A DNA stretch of 64,000 bases from Rhizobium leguminosarum (GCF_017876795.1 NZ_JAGIOR010000001.1:839501-903500); one strand, 5' to 3'; counted from the stretch's first letter, positions 19,563 through 30,342 are shown. Translations and numbers: made by a program. Notes: generated by a model not told the origin, from the sequence alone.

Positions 19563-21115
19563 CAGTCAGGATTTATGTTCCGCGCGATGCCGCTGCGCTG
19601 GCGCTTGGAGCCGAGACGGTGGCAAAGGCGATTACCCAGGAGATCGTCGCCCGCGGCTTCGATGCCGAGATCGTGCGCAACGGCTCGCGCGGAATGTTCT
19701 GGCTGGAGCCGCTTGTTGAAGTCGAGGTCGCCGGCAAACGCATCGGCTATGGACCGGTGAAAGCCAGGGACGTGCCTGTTCTGTTCGACGCCGGGATGAT
19801 GAGCGGCGGCGAGCACCCACTCTGTCTCGGGGAGGTTGAAGACCTCCCGTTCCTGAAAGAGCAGACCCGCTTGACCTTCGCCCGCTGCGGCGTAACCGAT
19901 CCGCTATCGCTCGTGGACTACGAGGCGCATGGCGGCCTTTCCGGTCTTCGCCGGGCCGTTTCTATGACATCAGCCGAAATCGTCAAGGAAGTCACGGATT
20001 CTGGCCTGCGCGGACGCGGCGGCGCGGGTTTCCCCACAGGCATCAAGTGGAAAACGGTTCTCGATGCCGCCGGCGACCGCAAATATATCGTCTGCAATGC
20101 CGACGAGGGCGACAGCGGCACCTTTGCCGACCGGATGATCATGGAGGGTGATCCCTTCGTGTTGATCGAGGGCATGGCGATATCAGGACTTGCCACCGGC
20201 GCCACGAAGGGCTTCGTCTACACGCGTTCGGAATATCCGCACGCCATCGCTGCGATGACCGAGGCTGTCGGCGTCGCGCGCCAAGCCGGGATACTCGGCC
20301 CTTCGGTGCTCGGCTCGGGCCGCGCCTTCGATATCGAGGTGCGCACAGGCGCCGGCGCCTATGTCTGCGGTGAGGAGACGGCGCTGCTGAACAGCCTCGA
20401 AGGCAAGCGCGGCGTCGTGCGCGCCAAGCCGCCGCTGCCGGCGCATAAGGGGCTGTTTGACTGTCCGACCGTCATCAACAATGTGATCTCGCTCGCTTCC
20501 GTGCCTGTCATCATGGAGAAGGGTGCGGCCTTCTATCGCGATTTCGGCATGGGCCGCTCGCGCGGCACCATCCCGCTGCAGATCGCCGGCAATGTCAGAT
20601 ATGGCGGTCTTTACGAAACAGCCTTCGGTCTTTCGCTCGGCGATATCGTCGACAGGATCGGCGGCGGCACTGCGACAGGACGGCCGGTCAAGGCCGTGCA
20701 GGTCGGCGGACCGCTCGGCGCCTATTTCCCGCGGGCGCTTTTCGACACGCCGTTCGATTACGAAGCCTTCGCCGCCAGGGAAGGGCTGATCGGCCATGCC
20801 GGCATCGTCGTCTTCGACGACACCGCCGACATGCTGAAGCAGGCGCGGTTCGCCATGGAATTCTGCGCCGTCGAAAGCTGCGGCAAGTGCACGCCCTGCC
20901 GCATCGGCTCGACGCGCGGCGTCGAGACGGCCGACAAGATCGCGCATGGCATCGAGCCGGAGAAGAACCGGGCGCTGCTCACCGATCTCTGCAATACGAT
21001 GAAGTTCGGCTCGCTCTGCGCGTTGGGCGGTTTCACGCCCTATCCCGTCATGAGCGCCATGACGCATTTCCCGGAGGATTTTTCGCCGGCGCCGATCGTA
21101 GAGGCGGCCGAGTGA
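19559..21115 (+). CDS. fdsB: NAD-dependent formate dehydrogenase beta subunit (flavin, NAD-binding)
   Basis: A 518-aa subunit: a thioredoxin-like N-terminal domain fused to a NuoF-like core. The core shows the NADH/FMN glycine loops GLRGRGGAGFPTG and GAGAYVCGEETALLNSLEG, and the [4Fe-4S] ligands ESCGKCTPCR with a distal Cys (FGSLCALGG). It passes electrons from formate to NAD+. ATG 19559 overlaps the fdsG stop; an open frame further upstream is only fdsG in another frame. fdsA follows after 54 bp. Confidence 0.95.
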   Translation: MTVRIYVPRDAAALALGAETVAKAITQEIVARGFDAEIVRNGSRGMFWLEPLVEVEVAGKRIGYGPVKARDVPVLFDAGMMSGGEHPLCLGEVEDLPFLKEQTRLTFARCGVTDPLSLVDYEAHGGLSGLRRAVSMTSAEIVKEVTDSGLRGRGGAGFPTGIKWKTVLDAAGDRKYIVCNADEGDSGTFADRMIMEGDPFVLIEGMAISGLATGATKGFVYTRSEYPHAIAAMTEAVGVARQAGILGPSVLGSGRAFDIEVRTGAGAYVCGEETALLNSLEGKRGVVRAKPPLPAHKGLFDCPTVINNVISLASVPVIMEKGAAFYRDFGMGRSRGTIPLQIAGNVRYGGLYETAFGLSLGDIVDRIGGGTATGRPVKAVQVGGPLGAYFPRALFDTPFDYEAFAAREGLIGHAGIVVFDDTADMLKQARFAMEFCAVESCGKCTPCRIGSTRGVETADKIAHGIEPEKNRALLTDLCNTMKFGSLCALGGFTPYPVMSAMTHFPEDFSPAPIVEAAE

Positions 21116-21169
21116 TGACATCTCTTTGGCCCGACTTGCTCAATTCCATTTCCATAAAGGAGGCCGTCC

Positions 21170-24049
21170 ATGTCTCTCATTCATGAAATCGACTACGGGA
21201 CTCCCGCTTCGAAATCGGAGGCCATGGTAAGGCTCACCATCGATGGACGGCAGATCAGCGTGCCGGAGGGAACCTCCATCATGCGCGCCTCGATGGAGGC
21301 CGGCATCCAGGTGCCGAAGCTCTGCGCCACGGACATGGTCGACGCTTTCGGCTCCTGCCGGCTTTGTCTCGTCGAGATCGAGGGCCGCGCCGGCACGCCT
21401 GCCTCCTGCACGACGCCGGTGGCTGCAAACATGGTGGTGCATACGCAGACGGGGCGATTGAAGGATATCCGCCGCGGCGTGATGGAACTCTATATCTCCG
21501 ACCATCCGCTCGACTGTCTCACCTGCGCTGCCAATGGTGATTGCCAATTGCAGGACATGGCGGGCGCTGTCGGCCTGCGCGACGTGCGCTACGGCTATGA
21601 GGGCGACAACCACGTCAATGTGCGCAACAACGGCGATATCAATTTGAAATGGATGCCGAAGGACGAGTCCAATCCCTATTTCACCTATGATCCCTCCAAA
21701 TGCATCGTCTGTTCGCTTTGCGTGCGCGCCTGCGAGGAAGTGCAGGGCACGTTTGCGCTGACGATCGAGGGGCGTGGTTTCGGCTCCCGCGTGTCATCCG
21801 GCATGCATGAGAATTTCATCGATTCCGAATGCGTCTCCTGCGGGGCCTGCGTCCAGGCCTGCCCGACGGCGACGCTGACGGAGAAGTCGGTCATCAAGAT
21901 CGGCCAGCCGGAGCATTCGGCCGTCACCACCTGCGCTTATTGCGGCGTCGGCTGCTCCTTCAAGGCGGAGATGCGCGGAGAGGAACTGGTGCGCATGGTG
22001 CCGTGGAAGGACGGCGAGGCCAATCGCGGGCATTCCTGCGTTAAGGGCCGTTTCGCTTACGGCTATTCCACCCACAAGGACCGGATCCTCAACCCGATGA
22101 TCCGCGAAAAGGTCAGCGATCCCTGGCGCGAGGTCAGCTGGGACGAGGCCTTCGCGCATGTGGCGTCGGAGTTCCGCCGCATCCAGTATCAATACGGCCG
22201 CGAGGCGATCGGTGGCATCACCTCCTCGCGCTGCACCAATGAAGAAACCTACCTGGTGCAGAAGCTGATCCGTGCCGGCTTCGGCAACAATAACGTCGAT
22301 ACCTGCGCCCGCGTCTGCCACTCGCCGACCGGCTATGGTCTCGGCCAGACATTCGGGACTTCGGCAGGCACGCAGAATTTCGACAGTGTCGAGCAATCGG
22401 ATGTCGTCGTCATCATTGGCGCCAATCCGACGGATGGGCATCCGGTGTTCGGCTCGCGATTGAAGAAGCGGCTCCGCCAGGGCGCCAAGCTGATCGTCAT
22501 CGATCCGCGCCGCACCGATATCGTCCGGTCGCCGCATGTCGAGGCCTCCTACCACTTGCCGCTGAAGCCCGGCACCAACGTCGCGATCATGACGGCGCTG
22601 GCGCATGTGATCGTCACCGAAGGGCTCTACGACGAGAAATTCATCCGCGAGCGTTGCGACTGGTCTGAATTCGAGGACTGGGCGGCCTTCGTCGCCGAAC
22701 CGCGGCATAGCCCCGAGCAGACCGAAATATTCACCGGCGTGCCGGCGGCCGATCTCCGCGGTGCTGCAAGGCTCTATGCCAAGGGCGGCAACGGCGCGAT
22801 CTATTATGGCCTCGGCGTCACCGAACACAGCCAGGGCTCGACCACGGTCATCGCGATCGCCAACTTGGCAATGGTGACCGGCAATATCGGCCGTCCCGGC
22901 GTCGGCGTAAACCCGCTGCGCGGCCAGAACAATGTGCAGGGTTCCTGCGACATGGGCTCCTTCCCGCACGAGCTGCCGGGTTACCGGCATATTTCCGACG
23001 ATGCGACGCGCGATATCTTCGAAAAGCTGTGGGGCGTGAAGCTCAACAACGAGCCGGGTCTGCGCATTCCGAATATGCTGGATGCGGCGGTCTACGGCTC
23101 CTTCAAGGGCATCTACATTCAGGGCGAGGACATCCTCCAGTCCGATCCCGATACGAAACATGTTGCAGCCGGACTGGCGGCCATGGAATGCGTCGTCGTC
23201 CAGGACCTGTTCCTCAACGAGACCGCCAACTACGCCCATGTCTTCCTGCCGGGCTCGACCTTCCTTGAGAAGGACGGCACGTTCACCAATGCGGAGCGCC
23301 GCATCAACCGCGTGCGCAAGGTGATGTCGCCGCGCAATGGCTATGGCGACTGGGAAGTGACGCAGAAGCTTGCCCAGGCGATGGGGCTCGGCTGGAATTA
23401 TAGCCATCCGTCCGAAGTCATGGACGAAATCGCCGCGACGACACCGAGTTTTGCGATGGTCTCTTATGACTATCTCGACAAGATCGGCTCGGTGCAGTGG
23501 CCCTGCAACGAAAAGCACCCGCTCGGCTCGCCGATCATGCATGTGGACGGCTTCGTGCGCGGGAAGGGCAAGTTCATCCGCACCGAATACGTGGCGACCG
23601 ACGAGCGCACCGGCCCGCGCTTCCCGTTGCTGCTTACGACCGGCCGTATCCTCAGCCATTACAATGTCGGGGCGCAGACGCGTCGGACCGAGAATGTCGC
23701 CTGGCATGCGGAAGACCGGCTGGAAATTCACCCGCACGACGCCGAGCAGCGCGGCATTCGCGACGGCGACTGGGTGAAACTCGTCAGCCGCTCCGGCGAC
23801 ACCACGCTCCGGGCTCTGATCACCGATCGTGTCGCGCCCGGTGTCGTCTATACGACCTTCCATCATCCCGGTACGCAGGCGAACGTCATCACCACCGATT
23901 ACTCTGACTGGGCGACGAACTGCCCTGAGTACAAGGTGACGGCGGTGCAGGTCTCGCCCTCCAATGGGCCGAGCGACTGGCAGCTCGAATATGACGAGCA
24001 GGCGCGGCAATCGCGCCGAATCGCCAGCAAGCTGGAGGCAGTGGAGTGA
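21170..24049 (+). CDS. fdsA: NAD-dependent formate dehydrogenase alpha subunit (Mo-containing)
   Basis: The 959-aa catalytic subunit. The N-terminal [2Fe-2S] domain has CRLCLVEIEG; the His/Cys3 site is in LDCLTCAANGDCQLQD. Two [4Fe-4S] sites read CIVCSLCVRACEE and CVSCGACVQACP. The core cluster is CAYCGVGCSFK, and the molybdenum ligand is cysteine (CARVCHSPT, about residue 380), not selenocysteine. The C-terminal cofactor domain is complete. It oxidises formate to CO2 in the cytosol, feeding NADH to metabolism or carbon fixation. Confidence 0.97.
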   Translation: MSLIHEIDYGTPASKSEAMVRLTIDGRQISVPEGTSIMRASMEAGIQVPKLCATDMVDAFGSCRLCLVEIEGRAGTPASCTTPVAANMVVHTQTGRLKDIRRGVMELYISDHPLDCLTCAANGDCQLQDMAGAVGLRDVRYGYEGDNHVNVRNNGDINLKWMPKDESNPYFTYDPSKCIVCSLCVRACEEVQGTFALTIEGRGFGSRVSSGMHENFIDSECVSCGACVQACPTATLTEKSVIKIGQPEHSAVTTCAYCGVGCSFKAEMRGEELVRMVPWKDGEANRGHSCVKGRFAYGYSTHKDRILNPMIREKVSDPWREVSWDEAFAHVASEFRRIQYQYGREAIGGITSSRCTNEETYLVQKLIRAGFGNNNVDTCARVCHSPTGYGLGQTFGTSAGTQNFDSVEQSDVVVIIGANPTDGHPVFGSRLKKRLRQGAKLIVIDPRRTDIVRSPHVEASYHLPLKPGTNVAIMTALAHVIVTEGLYDEKFIRERCDWSEFEDWAAFVAEPRHSPEQTEIFTGVPAADLRGAARLYAKGGNGAIYYGLGVTEHSQGSTTVIAIANLAMVTGNIGRPGVGVNPLRGQNNVQGSCDMGSFPHELPGYRHISDDATRDIFEKLWGVKLNNEPGLRIPNMLDAAVYGSFKGIYIQGEDILQSDPDTKHVAAGLAAMECVVVQDLFLNETANYAHVFLPGSTFLEKDGTFTNAERRINRVRKVMSPRNGYGDWEVTQKLAQAMGLGWNYSHPSEVMDEIAATTPSFAMVSYDYLDKIGSVQWPCNEKHPLGSPIMHVDGFVRGKGKFIRTEYVATDERTGPRFPLLLTTGRILSHYNVGAQTRRTENVAWHAEDRLEIHPHDAEQRGIRDGDWVKLVSRSGDTTLRALITDRVAPGVVYTTFHHPGTQANVITTDYSDWATNCPEYKVTAVQVSPSNGPSDWQLEYDEQARQSRRIASKLEAVE

Positions 24050-24086
24050 TGATGCTGGGGCGGCCTGGTAAGAGAGAGCATGCAGC

Positions 24087-24911
24087 ATGACCTTCACGAT
24101 CACCGTCCGTGCTCCTGAAACCGCCCGCCGCAACGGCATTGTGCAGACCGGTTCGCGCATCGTGCCGGAGGAAGTGCCGATCGCCTTTTCCTATGGTGGA
24201 AGCTCGCATGCGGTGATGATGGCGACGCCTGCGGATCTTGAGGATTTCGCCATCGGCTTCAGCCTGACCGAGGGGATCATCAGCGCGCCGGCGGAGATCG
24301 CCGATATCGGGGTCGTCGAGGGTGAGCAGGGCATCGATGTGCAGGTGCGCCTCGTCGACGATGTCGCCGATCGCCTGCGGGCACGGCGCCGCAGCATGGC
24401 CGGGCCGGTCGGCTGCGGCCTCTGCGGCATCGAATCGATCGAACAGGCGGTGCGGCCGGTGCCCGATGTCTCCGCATCGCTGCTGGCGCTGTCGCATGCC
24501 GATATCGTCCGCGCCGTTTCGCTTCTGAACGAGGCGCAGCCGCTGCATCGGGAGACGCGCGCGGTACATGGCGCCGGCTTCTATCTTTCCACCAGGGGAC
24601 TGGTTGCGGTGCGCGAAGATGTCGGCCGGCACAATGCATTGGACAAGCTCTGCGGCGCCGTCATCGGCTCCGGCGAGAGAGGCGCGGATGGCGCTGTCGT
24701 CGTTACCAGCCGGCTTTCCGTCGAAATGGTGCAGAAGGCGGCGATCCTCGGCAGCCCCGTGCTCATCGCCATTTCAGCGCCGACGGCTCTTGCCATCCGC
24801 ACGGCCCAAGCAGCCGGCATGACGCTCGTCGCGCTGGTGCGCGGCGAGGACTTTGAGATTTTCACCCACCCGCATCGCATCTCGCCCGGAAGCATCGCCG
24901 ATGTCGCATGA
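24087..24911 (+). CDS. fdhD: Formate dehydrogenase sulfur-transfer protein FdhD
   Basis: A 274-aa FdhD/NarQ family protein that passes sulfur from a cysteine desulfurase to the molybdenum cofactor. This step is essential for formate dehydrogenase activity. GCGLCGIESIEQA carries the CxxC sulfur site. REDVGRHNALDKLCGA and ISAPTALAIRTAQAAGMTLV are typical family segments. It is the fourth gene of the fds operon (called fdsC in some species) and overlaps fdsD by 11 bp. Confidence 0.95.
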   Translation: MTFTITVRAPETARRNGIVQTGSRIVPEEVPIAFSYGGSSHAVMMATPADLEDFAIGFSLTEGIISAPAEIADIGVVEGEQGIDVQVRLVDDVADRLRARRRSMAGPVGCGLCGIESIEQAVRPVPDVSASLLALSHADIVRAVSLLNEAQPLHRETRAVHGAGFYLSTRGLVAVREDVGRHNALDKLCGAVIGSGERGADGAVVVTSRLSVEMVQKAAILGSPVLIAISAPTALAIRTAQAAGMTLVALVRGEDFEIFTHPHRISPGSIADVA

Positions 24912-25146
24912 TACCAAGACCAAGCTCGTTTATATGGCGAACCAGATCGCCACCTTCTTCAAGAGCCAGCCGGCAAGCGAGGCCGTCGAGGGGGTTGCCA
25001 ATCATATCAACAAATTCTGGGAGCCGCGCATGCGGCGGCAATTGTTCGAAATCCTGGAAAAAGACGAAAACGGCCTGGATGCGCTCGTGCTTCAGGCCGC
25101 TCCCATGATCCGCAAACCGGAGGCCGAGGCAAACCAGGTCCGGTAA
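24901..25146 (+). CDS. fdsD: Formate dehydrogenase delta subunit
   Basis: An 81-aa FdsD-family protein: YMANQIATFFKSQP, then GVANHINKFWEPRMRRQLFE, a very conserved pattern in this family. It is needed for full activity or assembly of NAD-linked formate dehydrogenase. ATG 24901 (MSHDTKTKLVYMAN) is chosen over an upstream ATG inside fdhD. It is the last gene of the operon; no clear terminator was seen in the next 150 bp. Confidence 0.92.
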   Translation: MSHDTKTKLVYMANQIATFFKSQPASEAVEGVANHINKFWEPRMRRQLFEILEKDENGLDALVLQAAPMIRKPEAEANQVR

Positions 25147-25300
25147 CCAACCATAAGGGCGTCTTGTCGGAGCACGGGCAGCGGCATGCTGCCTGCGCAT
25201 GTGCCAAGCTTCGTGCTGTTCGAATGAGGGATCAAAGCGCGTCGCCTGGTTTCACGCGGCGCGCATCATCTCCGTCCGGATAGGTGGGCGAGGACGGAAA

Positions 25301-27004
25301 TCAGAATTCTTCCCAGCTCTCGGCATTGGCCGCAGCAGCACCACGCGCGCTTGCGACACGCGGAACGAGATGCAGTGCCGGCGAGCTCGCCTGCTGCCTG
25401 GCGGCGGCGGTTGTTGCGCCCGGCACGCGGAACCTTGCCAACAGGACGCGCAGCGTTTCGGCTTCCTTCGCAAGGCTGTGGCTGGCGGCCGTGCTCTCCT
25501 CGACCATCGCGGCATTCTGCTGGGTTGCCTGTTCCCTCGACGCCTCGACGATCGCCTCGACATTGACGTTGATATCGCCGACCTGCGCGACGATCTCCTC
25601 GAGCGCCTTGCCGGTCTCGCCGACGAGGCCGACTCCGTTCTTGACGAGTTGGCTCGACGTGTTGATGAGCGCCTTGATTTCCTTGGCGGCTCTGGCGGAC
25701 CGTTGGGCGAGTTCGCGAACCTCTTGTGCGACGACCGCGAAGCCCTTACCGGCCTCGCCGGCGCGCGCCGCCTCGACGCCGGCATTCAGCGCCAAGAGGT
25801 TGGTCTGGAAGGCGATGTCATCGATGACGCCGATGATGTTGTTGATTTCGCGCGAGGACTGTTCGATCTGATCCATGGCAGCGACCGCATTGCGGACCAC
25901 GGTGCCGGAATGCTCGGCGTCCTGCTTGGTTTTGGCGACGAGGCGGCCCGCTTCGCCGGCCCGGCGGCTGGAATCGTTGACGGTCGTGGTGATCTCTTCC
26001 AGCGCGGCTGCCGTCTCTTCAATCGATGCGGCCTGCTGTTCCGTCCGTTTGGAGAAGGAATCTGCCGATGCGCCGATCTCGCTCGAGCCAGTGGCGATCG
26101 CACCGGCATTCTCGCCGATCGTCCTCATCGTCTCGGCAAGGCCTTTGGTGGCGGTGTTGAAGTCGTGGCGCAGTTGCTCCATCGACGGGACGAAAGGCGT
26201 ATCCACCGTCTTTGTCAGGTCGCCTTCGGAGAGAAGGCGCAGCGCCGTGCCGAGCACGGAAATGGCGCTCATGCGCTCCGTGACGTCGGTTGCGAATTTC
26301 ACGACCTTATAGACCTTGCCGTCGGCATCGAGGATCGGGTTATAGGCCGCCTGGATCCAGATTTGCCGGCCGCCCTTGCCGAACCGGACAAATTCGTTGG
26401 CGATGAATTCGCCCCGCGCCAGCCGCTTCCAGAAGTTGGCATAATCCTCGGTCTTGGCGTAGGCAGGATCGCAGAACATGCTGTGGTGCCTGCTGGTGAC
26501 CTCGGCGAGCGAATATCCCATGGCGCCGCAGAAATTCTCGTTTGCAGTCAGGATCTCGCCTGTCGGGGTAAATTCGATTACCGCCTGCGAACGCGAGATC
26601 GCCTCCAGCTTGCCGGAATCCTCGACCGCCTTCTTTTTCGCTGCGGTAATGTCGGCCGCAAATTTGACGACCTTGAACGGTTTTCCGCCCTTCAAGACCG
26701 GATTGTAGGACGCCTGGATCCATATTTCCTTGTTGCCCTTGGCAACGCGCTTATAGGAACCGGCGTCATATTCGCCGCGTCCGAGCCGCGCCCAGAAATC
26801 ACGATATTCCCGAGTCGCCGTATAGGCCGGCTCGCAGAACATGCTGTGATGTTTCCCCAGGATCTCACTCAGGCTGTAACCGAGCGCTTTGCAGAAATTT
26901 TCATTCGCCCTCAGGATATTTCCCTTGAGATCGAATTCGATGACCGCTTGCGATCTGGAGATGGCATCAAGAATATATTTCGAATCGGAGGATAGACTAA
27001 ACAT
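25301..27004 (-). CDS. Soluble methyl-accepting chemotaxis protein with two PAS domains
   Basis: A 567-aa chemoreceptor without transmembrane helices. Two similar PAS/PAC units lie at about residues 10-120 and 130-240; both contain [16 protein letters not shown] or [12 protein letters not shown] openings and [15 protein letters not shown] or [11 protein letters not shown] turns. The conserved signalling hairpin tip reads [20 protein letters not shown]. The C-terminus ESWEEF is the CheR/CheB-tethering pentapeptide type found in rhizobial receptors. It is probably a cytoplasmic redox or energy sensor, with ligand or cofactor unknown. ATG 27004 has a good AGGGACAGGA site; upstream codons are not family-like. 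cheW lies upstream. Confidence 0.92.
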   Translation of the reverse strand: MFSLSSDSKYILDAISRSQAVIEFDLKGNILRANENFCKALGYSLSEILGKHHSMFCEPAYTATREYRDFWARLGRGEYDAGSYKRVAKGNKEIWIQASYNPVLKGGKPFKVVKFAADITAAKKKAVEDSGKLEAISRSQAVIEFTPTGEILTANENFCGAMGYSLAEVTSRHHSMFCDPAYAKTEDYANFWKRLARGEFIANEFVRFGKGGRQIWIQAAYNPILDADGKVYKVVKFATDVTERMSAISVLGTALRLLSEGDLTKTVDTPFVPSMEQLRHDFNTATKGLAETMRTIGENAGAIATGSSEIGASADSFSKRTEQQAASIEETAAALEEITTTVNDSSRRAGEAGRLVAKTKQDAEHSGTVVRNAVAAMDQIEQSSREINNIIGVIDDIAFQTNLLALNAGVEAARAGEAGKGFAVVAQEVRELAQRSARAAKEIKALINTSSQLVKNGVGLVGETGKALEEIVAQVGDINVNVEAIVEASREQATQQNAAMVEESTAASHSLAKEAETLRVLLARFRVPGATTAAARQQASSPALHLVPRVASARGAAAANAESWEEF

Positions 27005-27246
27005 TCCTGTCCCTCTGATGTGCACAGCTTGTGCTGTTCCGGCTGAAGAAGCGGGGGCGGGCGAGATATGCCGGGTGGTGGGAAGAACCGGTAGCCGGTT
27101 ATCTTCCCTCCACCGGAGACTATCATCCGTATGCTTCACGATCATGCTGAGGGAGCGTGGTTAATATTACGTATAAAAGCTATTGCTTATATTTCTTAAA
27201 GTTGAAAAAAGTGACAGTCGACCGAAGCCAACGTGTAATACTGCAA

Positions 27247-27275
27247 TAAAAAACCGCCCGAAGCGGGCGGTTTTT
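27247..27275 (-). terminator. Rho-independent terminator after cheW
   Basis: The stem AAAACCGCCCG-AAG-CGGGCGGTTTT, read on the minus strand, ends with a run of T. It lies 24 bp beyond the cheW stop. It separates cheW from the chemoreceptor gene, so the two are probably not co-transcribed. Confidence 0.88.
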
Positions 27276-27298
27276 CGAAATTCGAGGTATTGGCCGGA

Positions 27299-27775
27299 TC
27301 AGGCGGCCAATTCATCCGTCTCGTTTTCCTTGAACATCTTGGCGAGGTTCAGGAAGCAGATCATGCCATTTTCCGAAGCGATGATGCCTTCGCAATAGGC
27401 GCGGTCGAAGGACGCAGTCACCTCAGGCACCGGCTGGACCTGGCTGGACGAAATGGTGAGAATATCCGAGACGCGGTCGACGAGCATGCCGATGACCATG
27501 CTGTGAACTTCGGCGACGACAATGGCGCTACGCTCGTTGGCAACGGTGCTCTTCATGCCGAGCTTGTAGGCGAGGTCGATGATCGGGATCACCGAGCCGC
27601 GCAGGTTCATGACGCCGATAACATCGGCCGGCGCATGGGGGATCGGCGTCGACGGTGCCCAGCCACGGATTTCGCGGATGGTCGTCGTCTTGACGCAGAA
27701 TTCCTGATCATGCAGGCGGAAGGCAATGATCTCGAGCGTATCGCCGCTGAAGCTAGTGGAATTGATCGTGGCCAT
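27299..27775 (-). CDS. cheW: Chemotaxis coupling protein CheW
   Basis: A 158-aa CheW-domain protein linking receptors to CheA. Family segments are IIAFRLHDQEFCVKTTTIRE, then IRGWAPSTPIPHAPADVIGV, MNLRGSVIPIIDLAYKLGM and VDRVSDILTI. ATG 27775 (MATINSTSFSGDTLEIIAFR) is chosen; upstream in-frame codons to 27826 lack similarity. It stands outside a che operon, next to a soluble PAS receptor gene on the same strand. Confidence 0.95.
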   Translation of the reverse strand: MATINSTSFSGDTLEIIAFRLHDQEFCVKTTTIREIRGWAPSTPIPHAPADVIGVMNLRGSVIPIIDLAYKLGMKSTVANERSAIVVAEVHSMVIGMLVDRVSDILTISSSQVQPVPEVTASFDRAYCEGIIASENGMICFLNLAKMFKENETDELAA

Positions 27776-27987
27776 AGAATTCTTCCCAACTGTCGTAAGC
27801 CAAGGCAGAAGCGGGCGCGCCACCATTGGCGCGGACGAGCTTTGCCTTCATACCACGCGATGGCTTTGCGTTCGGCGAAGCATCGTTACGGTTATCGACG
27901 ACATTAACGGAAGAGTGTTGCCCAAATCTAAATTGGCAGGCCAGATTGCGAAGGTTTTTAACCTTGGATGAAAGCCAGAGGTTTTGC

Positions 27988-28008
27988 TGCGGATCTCCTC
28001 GATCCGCA
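27988..28008. terminator. Hairpin downstream of ornithine aminotransferase gene
   Basis: TGCGGATC-TCCTC-GATCCGCA forms a perfect 8-bp stem 44 bp beyond the rocD stop. There is no clear T run. It may be a weak terminator or simply a chance palindrome. Confidence 0.4.
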
Positions 28009-28051
28009 TTCAGGCCTCTTCGAAATCGCGAAGGATATGTCGTTGGTCTAC

Positions 28052-29251
28052 TTAGGCTATCGTCTTTTCAATTTGCGAGACCGCCCAATTCACCTGCTCC
28101 CTCGTGATGACTAATGGCGGGGCGAGACGGATCGTATGGTCGTGGGTATCCTTGGCGAGGAGGCCGCGCTCCTTCAACGCATGACAATATTGCCGCGCGC
28201 CGCCGGCTTCGGGTTCCAGCTCGACGGCCAACATCAGGCCGCGGCCGCGCACATCCCTGACGATGTTCGAACGGATCGACTTGAGGCCTTCGAGGAAATA
28301 GTCGCCCATATCAGCGGCGTTCTCGATCATGCCCTCTTCCGTCAGCACCTTCAGCGCGGTGCGCGCCACCGCGCAGGCGAGCGGATTGCCGCCGAAGGTC
28401 GAGCCGTGCTGGCCGGGCTTGAGCACGCCCAGAACCTCGGAATTGGAAAGCACGGCCGAGACCGGGTAGAAGCCGCCGGACAGCGCCTTGCCGATCAGCG
28501 TCACATCGGCCTCGATGCCTTCGTGTTCCTCGGCCAGCAGCTTGCCGGTGCGGCCGAGGCCGGTCTGAATCTCGTCGAGGATGAGGGTGACGTTGTTTGC
28601 CGTGCAGAGTTCGCGGATTCGGGTGAAATAACCGGCCGGCGGGATGACGACGCCGGCTTCCCCCTGGATCGGCTCGATCAGGGCGGCGACCGTATTGCCG
28701 TTGATGGCGGCGGCGAAAGCCTCGGCATCGCCGAAGGGAATGATGCGGAAGCCCGGCGTGTAGGGGCCGAAGCCAGTGCGGGCGTCGGGATCGGTGGAGA
28801 AACTGATGATGCTCAGCGTCCGGCCATGGAAATTGTCGGCGCAGACGATGATCTCCGCCTTGCCTTCTGGTACGCCCTTGACCTCGTATCCCCATTTGCG
28901 CACCGCCTTGATGGCGGTCTCCACGGCTTCGGCGCCGGAGTTCATCGGCAGGATCTTGTGCGAGCCGGTCAGCGCCGCAAGCTCTTCATAGAGATAGGCG
29001 AGCTGGTCGTTGCGGAAGGCGCGGGAGGTGAGCGTCAGCCTGCCCGCCTGCTCGACCATAGCGGCAAGGATCTTCGGATGACAGTGGCCCTGGTTGACGG
29101 CGGAATAGGCCGAGAGGCAATCGAGATAACGATTGCCGTCGGTATCCCAGACATAAACACCTTCGCCGCGCGTCAGCACCACGTCGAGCGGCTTGTAGTT
29201 GTTGGCGCCGAGCCGCTGTTCTGTGGCGATCAGTTTTTCCGAAGTGTTCAT
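28052..29251 (-). CDS. rocD: Ornithine aminotransferase
   Basis: A 399-aa class-III PLP aminotransferase converting ornithine and 2-oxoglutarate to glutamate semialdehyde and glutamate. [20 protein letters not shown] and [16 protein letters not shown] are the ornithine-specific N-terminus. The PLP lysine lies in [31 protein letters not shown] holds the PLP-binding Asp. ATG 29251 ([15 protein letters not shown]) is chosen over 29293, which would overlap arginase. It follows the arginase gene by 31 bp, completing arginine to ornithine to semialdehyde catabolism. Confidence 0.94.
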   Translation of the reverse strand: MNTSEKLIATEQRLGANNYKPLDVVLTRGEGVYVWDTDGNRYLDCLSAYSAVNQGHCHPKILAAMVEQAGRLTLTSRAFRNDQLAYLYEELAALTGSHKILPMNSGAEAVETAIKAVRKWGYEVKGVPEGKAEIIVCADNFHGRTLSIISFSTDPDARTGFGPYTPGFRIIPFGDAEAFAAAINGNTVAALIEPIQGEAGVVIPPAGYFTRIRELCTANNVTLILDEIQTGLGRTGKLLAEEHEGIEADVTLIGKALSGGFYPVSAVLSNSEVLGVLKPGQHGSTFGGNPLACAVARTALKVLTEEGMIENAADMGDYFLEGLKSIRSNIVRDVRGRGLMLAVELEPEAGGARQYCHALKERGLLAKDTHDHTIRLAPPLVITREQVNWAVSQIEKTIA

Positions 29252-29282
29252 GGCCGTTCTCCCTTTATGCGGCGCGTGCCCT

Positions 29283-30218
29283 CTATGCGGCACGGGTTGG
29301 ACGATCGAAGATGCGGCGGCCGAAGAGGCTTGCCGTCAGCTCCACCAGAATGCGGGCGCTCTTGCCGCGATCGTCGAGAAACGGATTGAGTTCAACGAGA
29401 TCGAGCGACGAAACGAGGCCGCTGTCGGACAGCATTTCCATCACCAGATGCGCCTCGCGAAAGGTCGCGCCGCCAGGCACTGTCGTGCCGACGCCGGGGG
29501 CGATTTCGGGGTCGAGGAAATCGAGGTCAAGGCTGACATGCAGCAGTCCGTTGGCCTTGGCGACGACACTGACGATCTCTCGCATGATGGCGCCGATGCC
29601 CTGCTCGTCGATGGCGCGCATATCGAAAACGTTGACGCCATGTTCGTGGATTTGCTCGCGTTCGCGCGCATCGACCGAACGGATGCCGACCTGGAAGACA
29701 TTCTTCGGGTCGACGAACGGGCGATCCTTCGGCAGGATCTCGGCAAACTCCGCCTCACCGCAGAAGAAGGCGACGGGCATGCCGTGAATATTGCCGGAGG
29801 GCGAGGTGGCCGGGGAATTGAAATCGGCGTGGGCATCGAGCCAAAGCACGAAGAGCGGCCGGCCTTTGCCGGCGGCGTAACGGGCCATGCCGGAGACGGT
29901 GCCCATGGAAAGGCTATGGTCGCCGCCGAGAATCAGCGGAAAACGGCCGGAGGCGGCCACGTCGTGAACGTTGCTTTCGAGCGCCCGCGTGAAGGCGCCG
30001 ACGATCCTGAGATTATGGGCTTTCGGATGATTCGGCAGGTCCATCGCCGGCACGATCCTGAGATCGCCGATATCGGCGACGTCATGGCCAAGTTCGATCA
30101 ATGTCTGGTCGACGCCGGCAATGCGCAGGGCCGCAGGCCCCATGGCAGCGCCCCTGCGGCCGGAGCCTTCTTCCAGCGGCGCGCCGATGAGGGTGACAGA
30201 TTGCGATTGGGCATTCAT
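29283..30218 (-). CDS. arcA: Arginase
   Basis: A 311-aa ureohydrolase cleaving arginine to ornithine and urea. The manganese ligands are all visible: [20 protein letters not shown] and [14 protein letters not shown]. The opening [19 protein letters not shown] is typical of arginase. It is the first gene of a two-gene operon with ornithine aminotransferase. It is divergent from an Lrp-type regulator, whose product probably activates it in response to arginine or ornithine. The symbol rocF is equally used. Confidence 0.94.
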   Translation of the reverse strand: MNAQSQSVTLIGAPLEEGSGRRGAAMGPAALRIAGVDQTLIELGHDVADIGDLRIVPAMDLPNHPKAHNLRIVGAFTRALESNVHDVAASGRFPLILGGDHSLSMGTVSGMARYAAGKGRPLFVLWLDAHADFNSPATSPSGNIHGMPVAFFCGEAEFAEILPKDRPFVDPKNVFQVGIRSVDAREREQIHEHGVNVFDMRAIDEQGIGAIMREIVSVVAKANGLLHVSLDLDFLDPEIAPGVGTTVPGGATFREAHLVMEMLSDSGLVSSLDLVELNPFLDDRGKSARILVELTASLFGRRIFDRPTRAA

Positions 30219-30342
30219 CTAAGGGGGCTCCGTGTTGAGGCCTGTTTGAGGCGATAGTGGGATAAACGGCTGGCGGCAAAAAGATGGAAAAATGTCAGAA
30301 ATGGAGTATGATTGCGCAGATTGATAAACCTATTTTGACAAA

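Noticed and set aside
21794..24160. 788-aa open frame antisense to fdsA
   Set aside because: The sense strand encodes a complete FdsA with all cluster motifs; the antisense frame has low-information composition.
25199..26995. 598-aa plus-strand frame over the chemoreceptor
   Set aside because: Mirror of the receptor's Ala/Glu-rich coding sequence; the minus-strand gene has clear PAS and MCP motifs.
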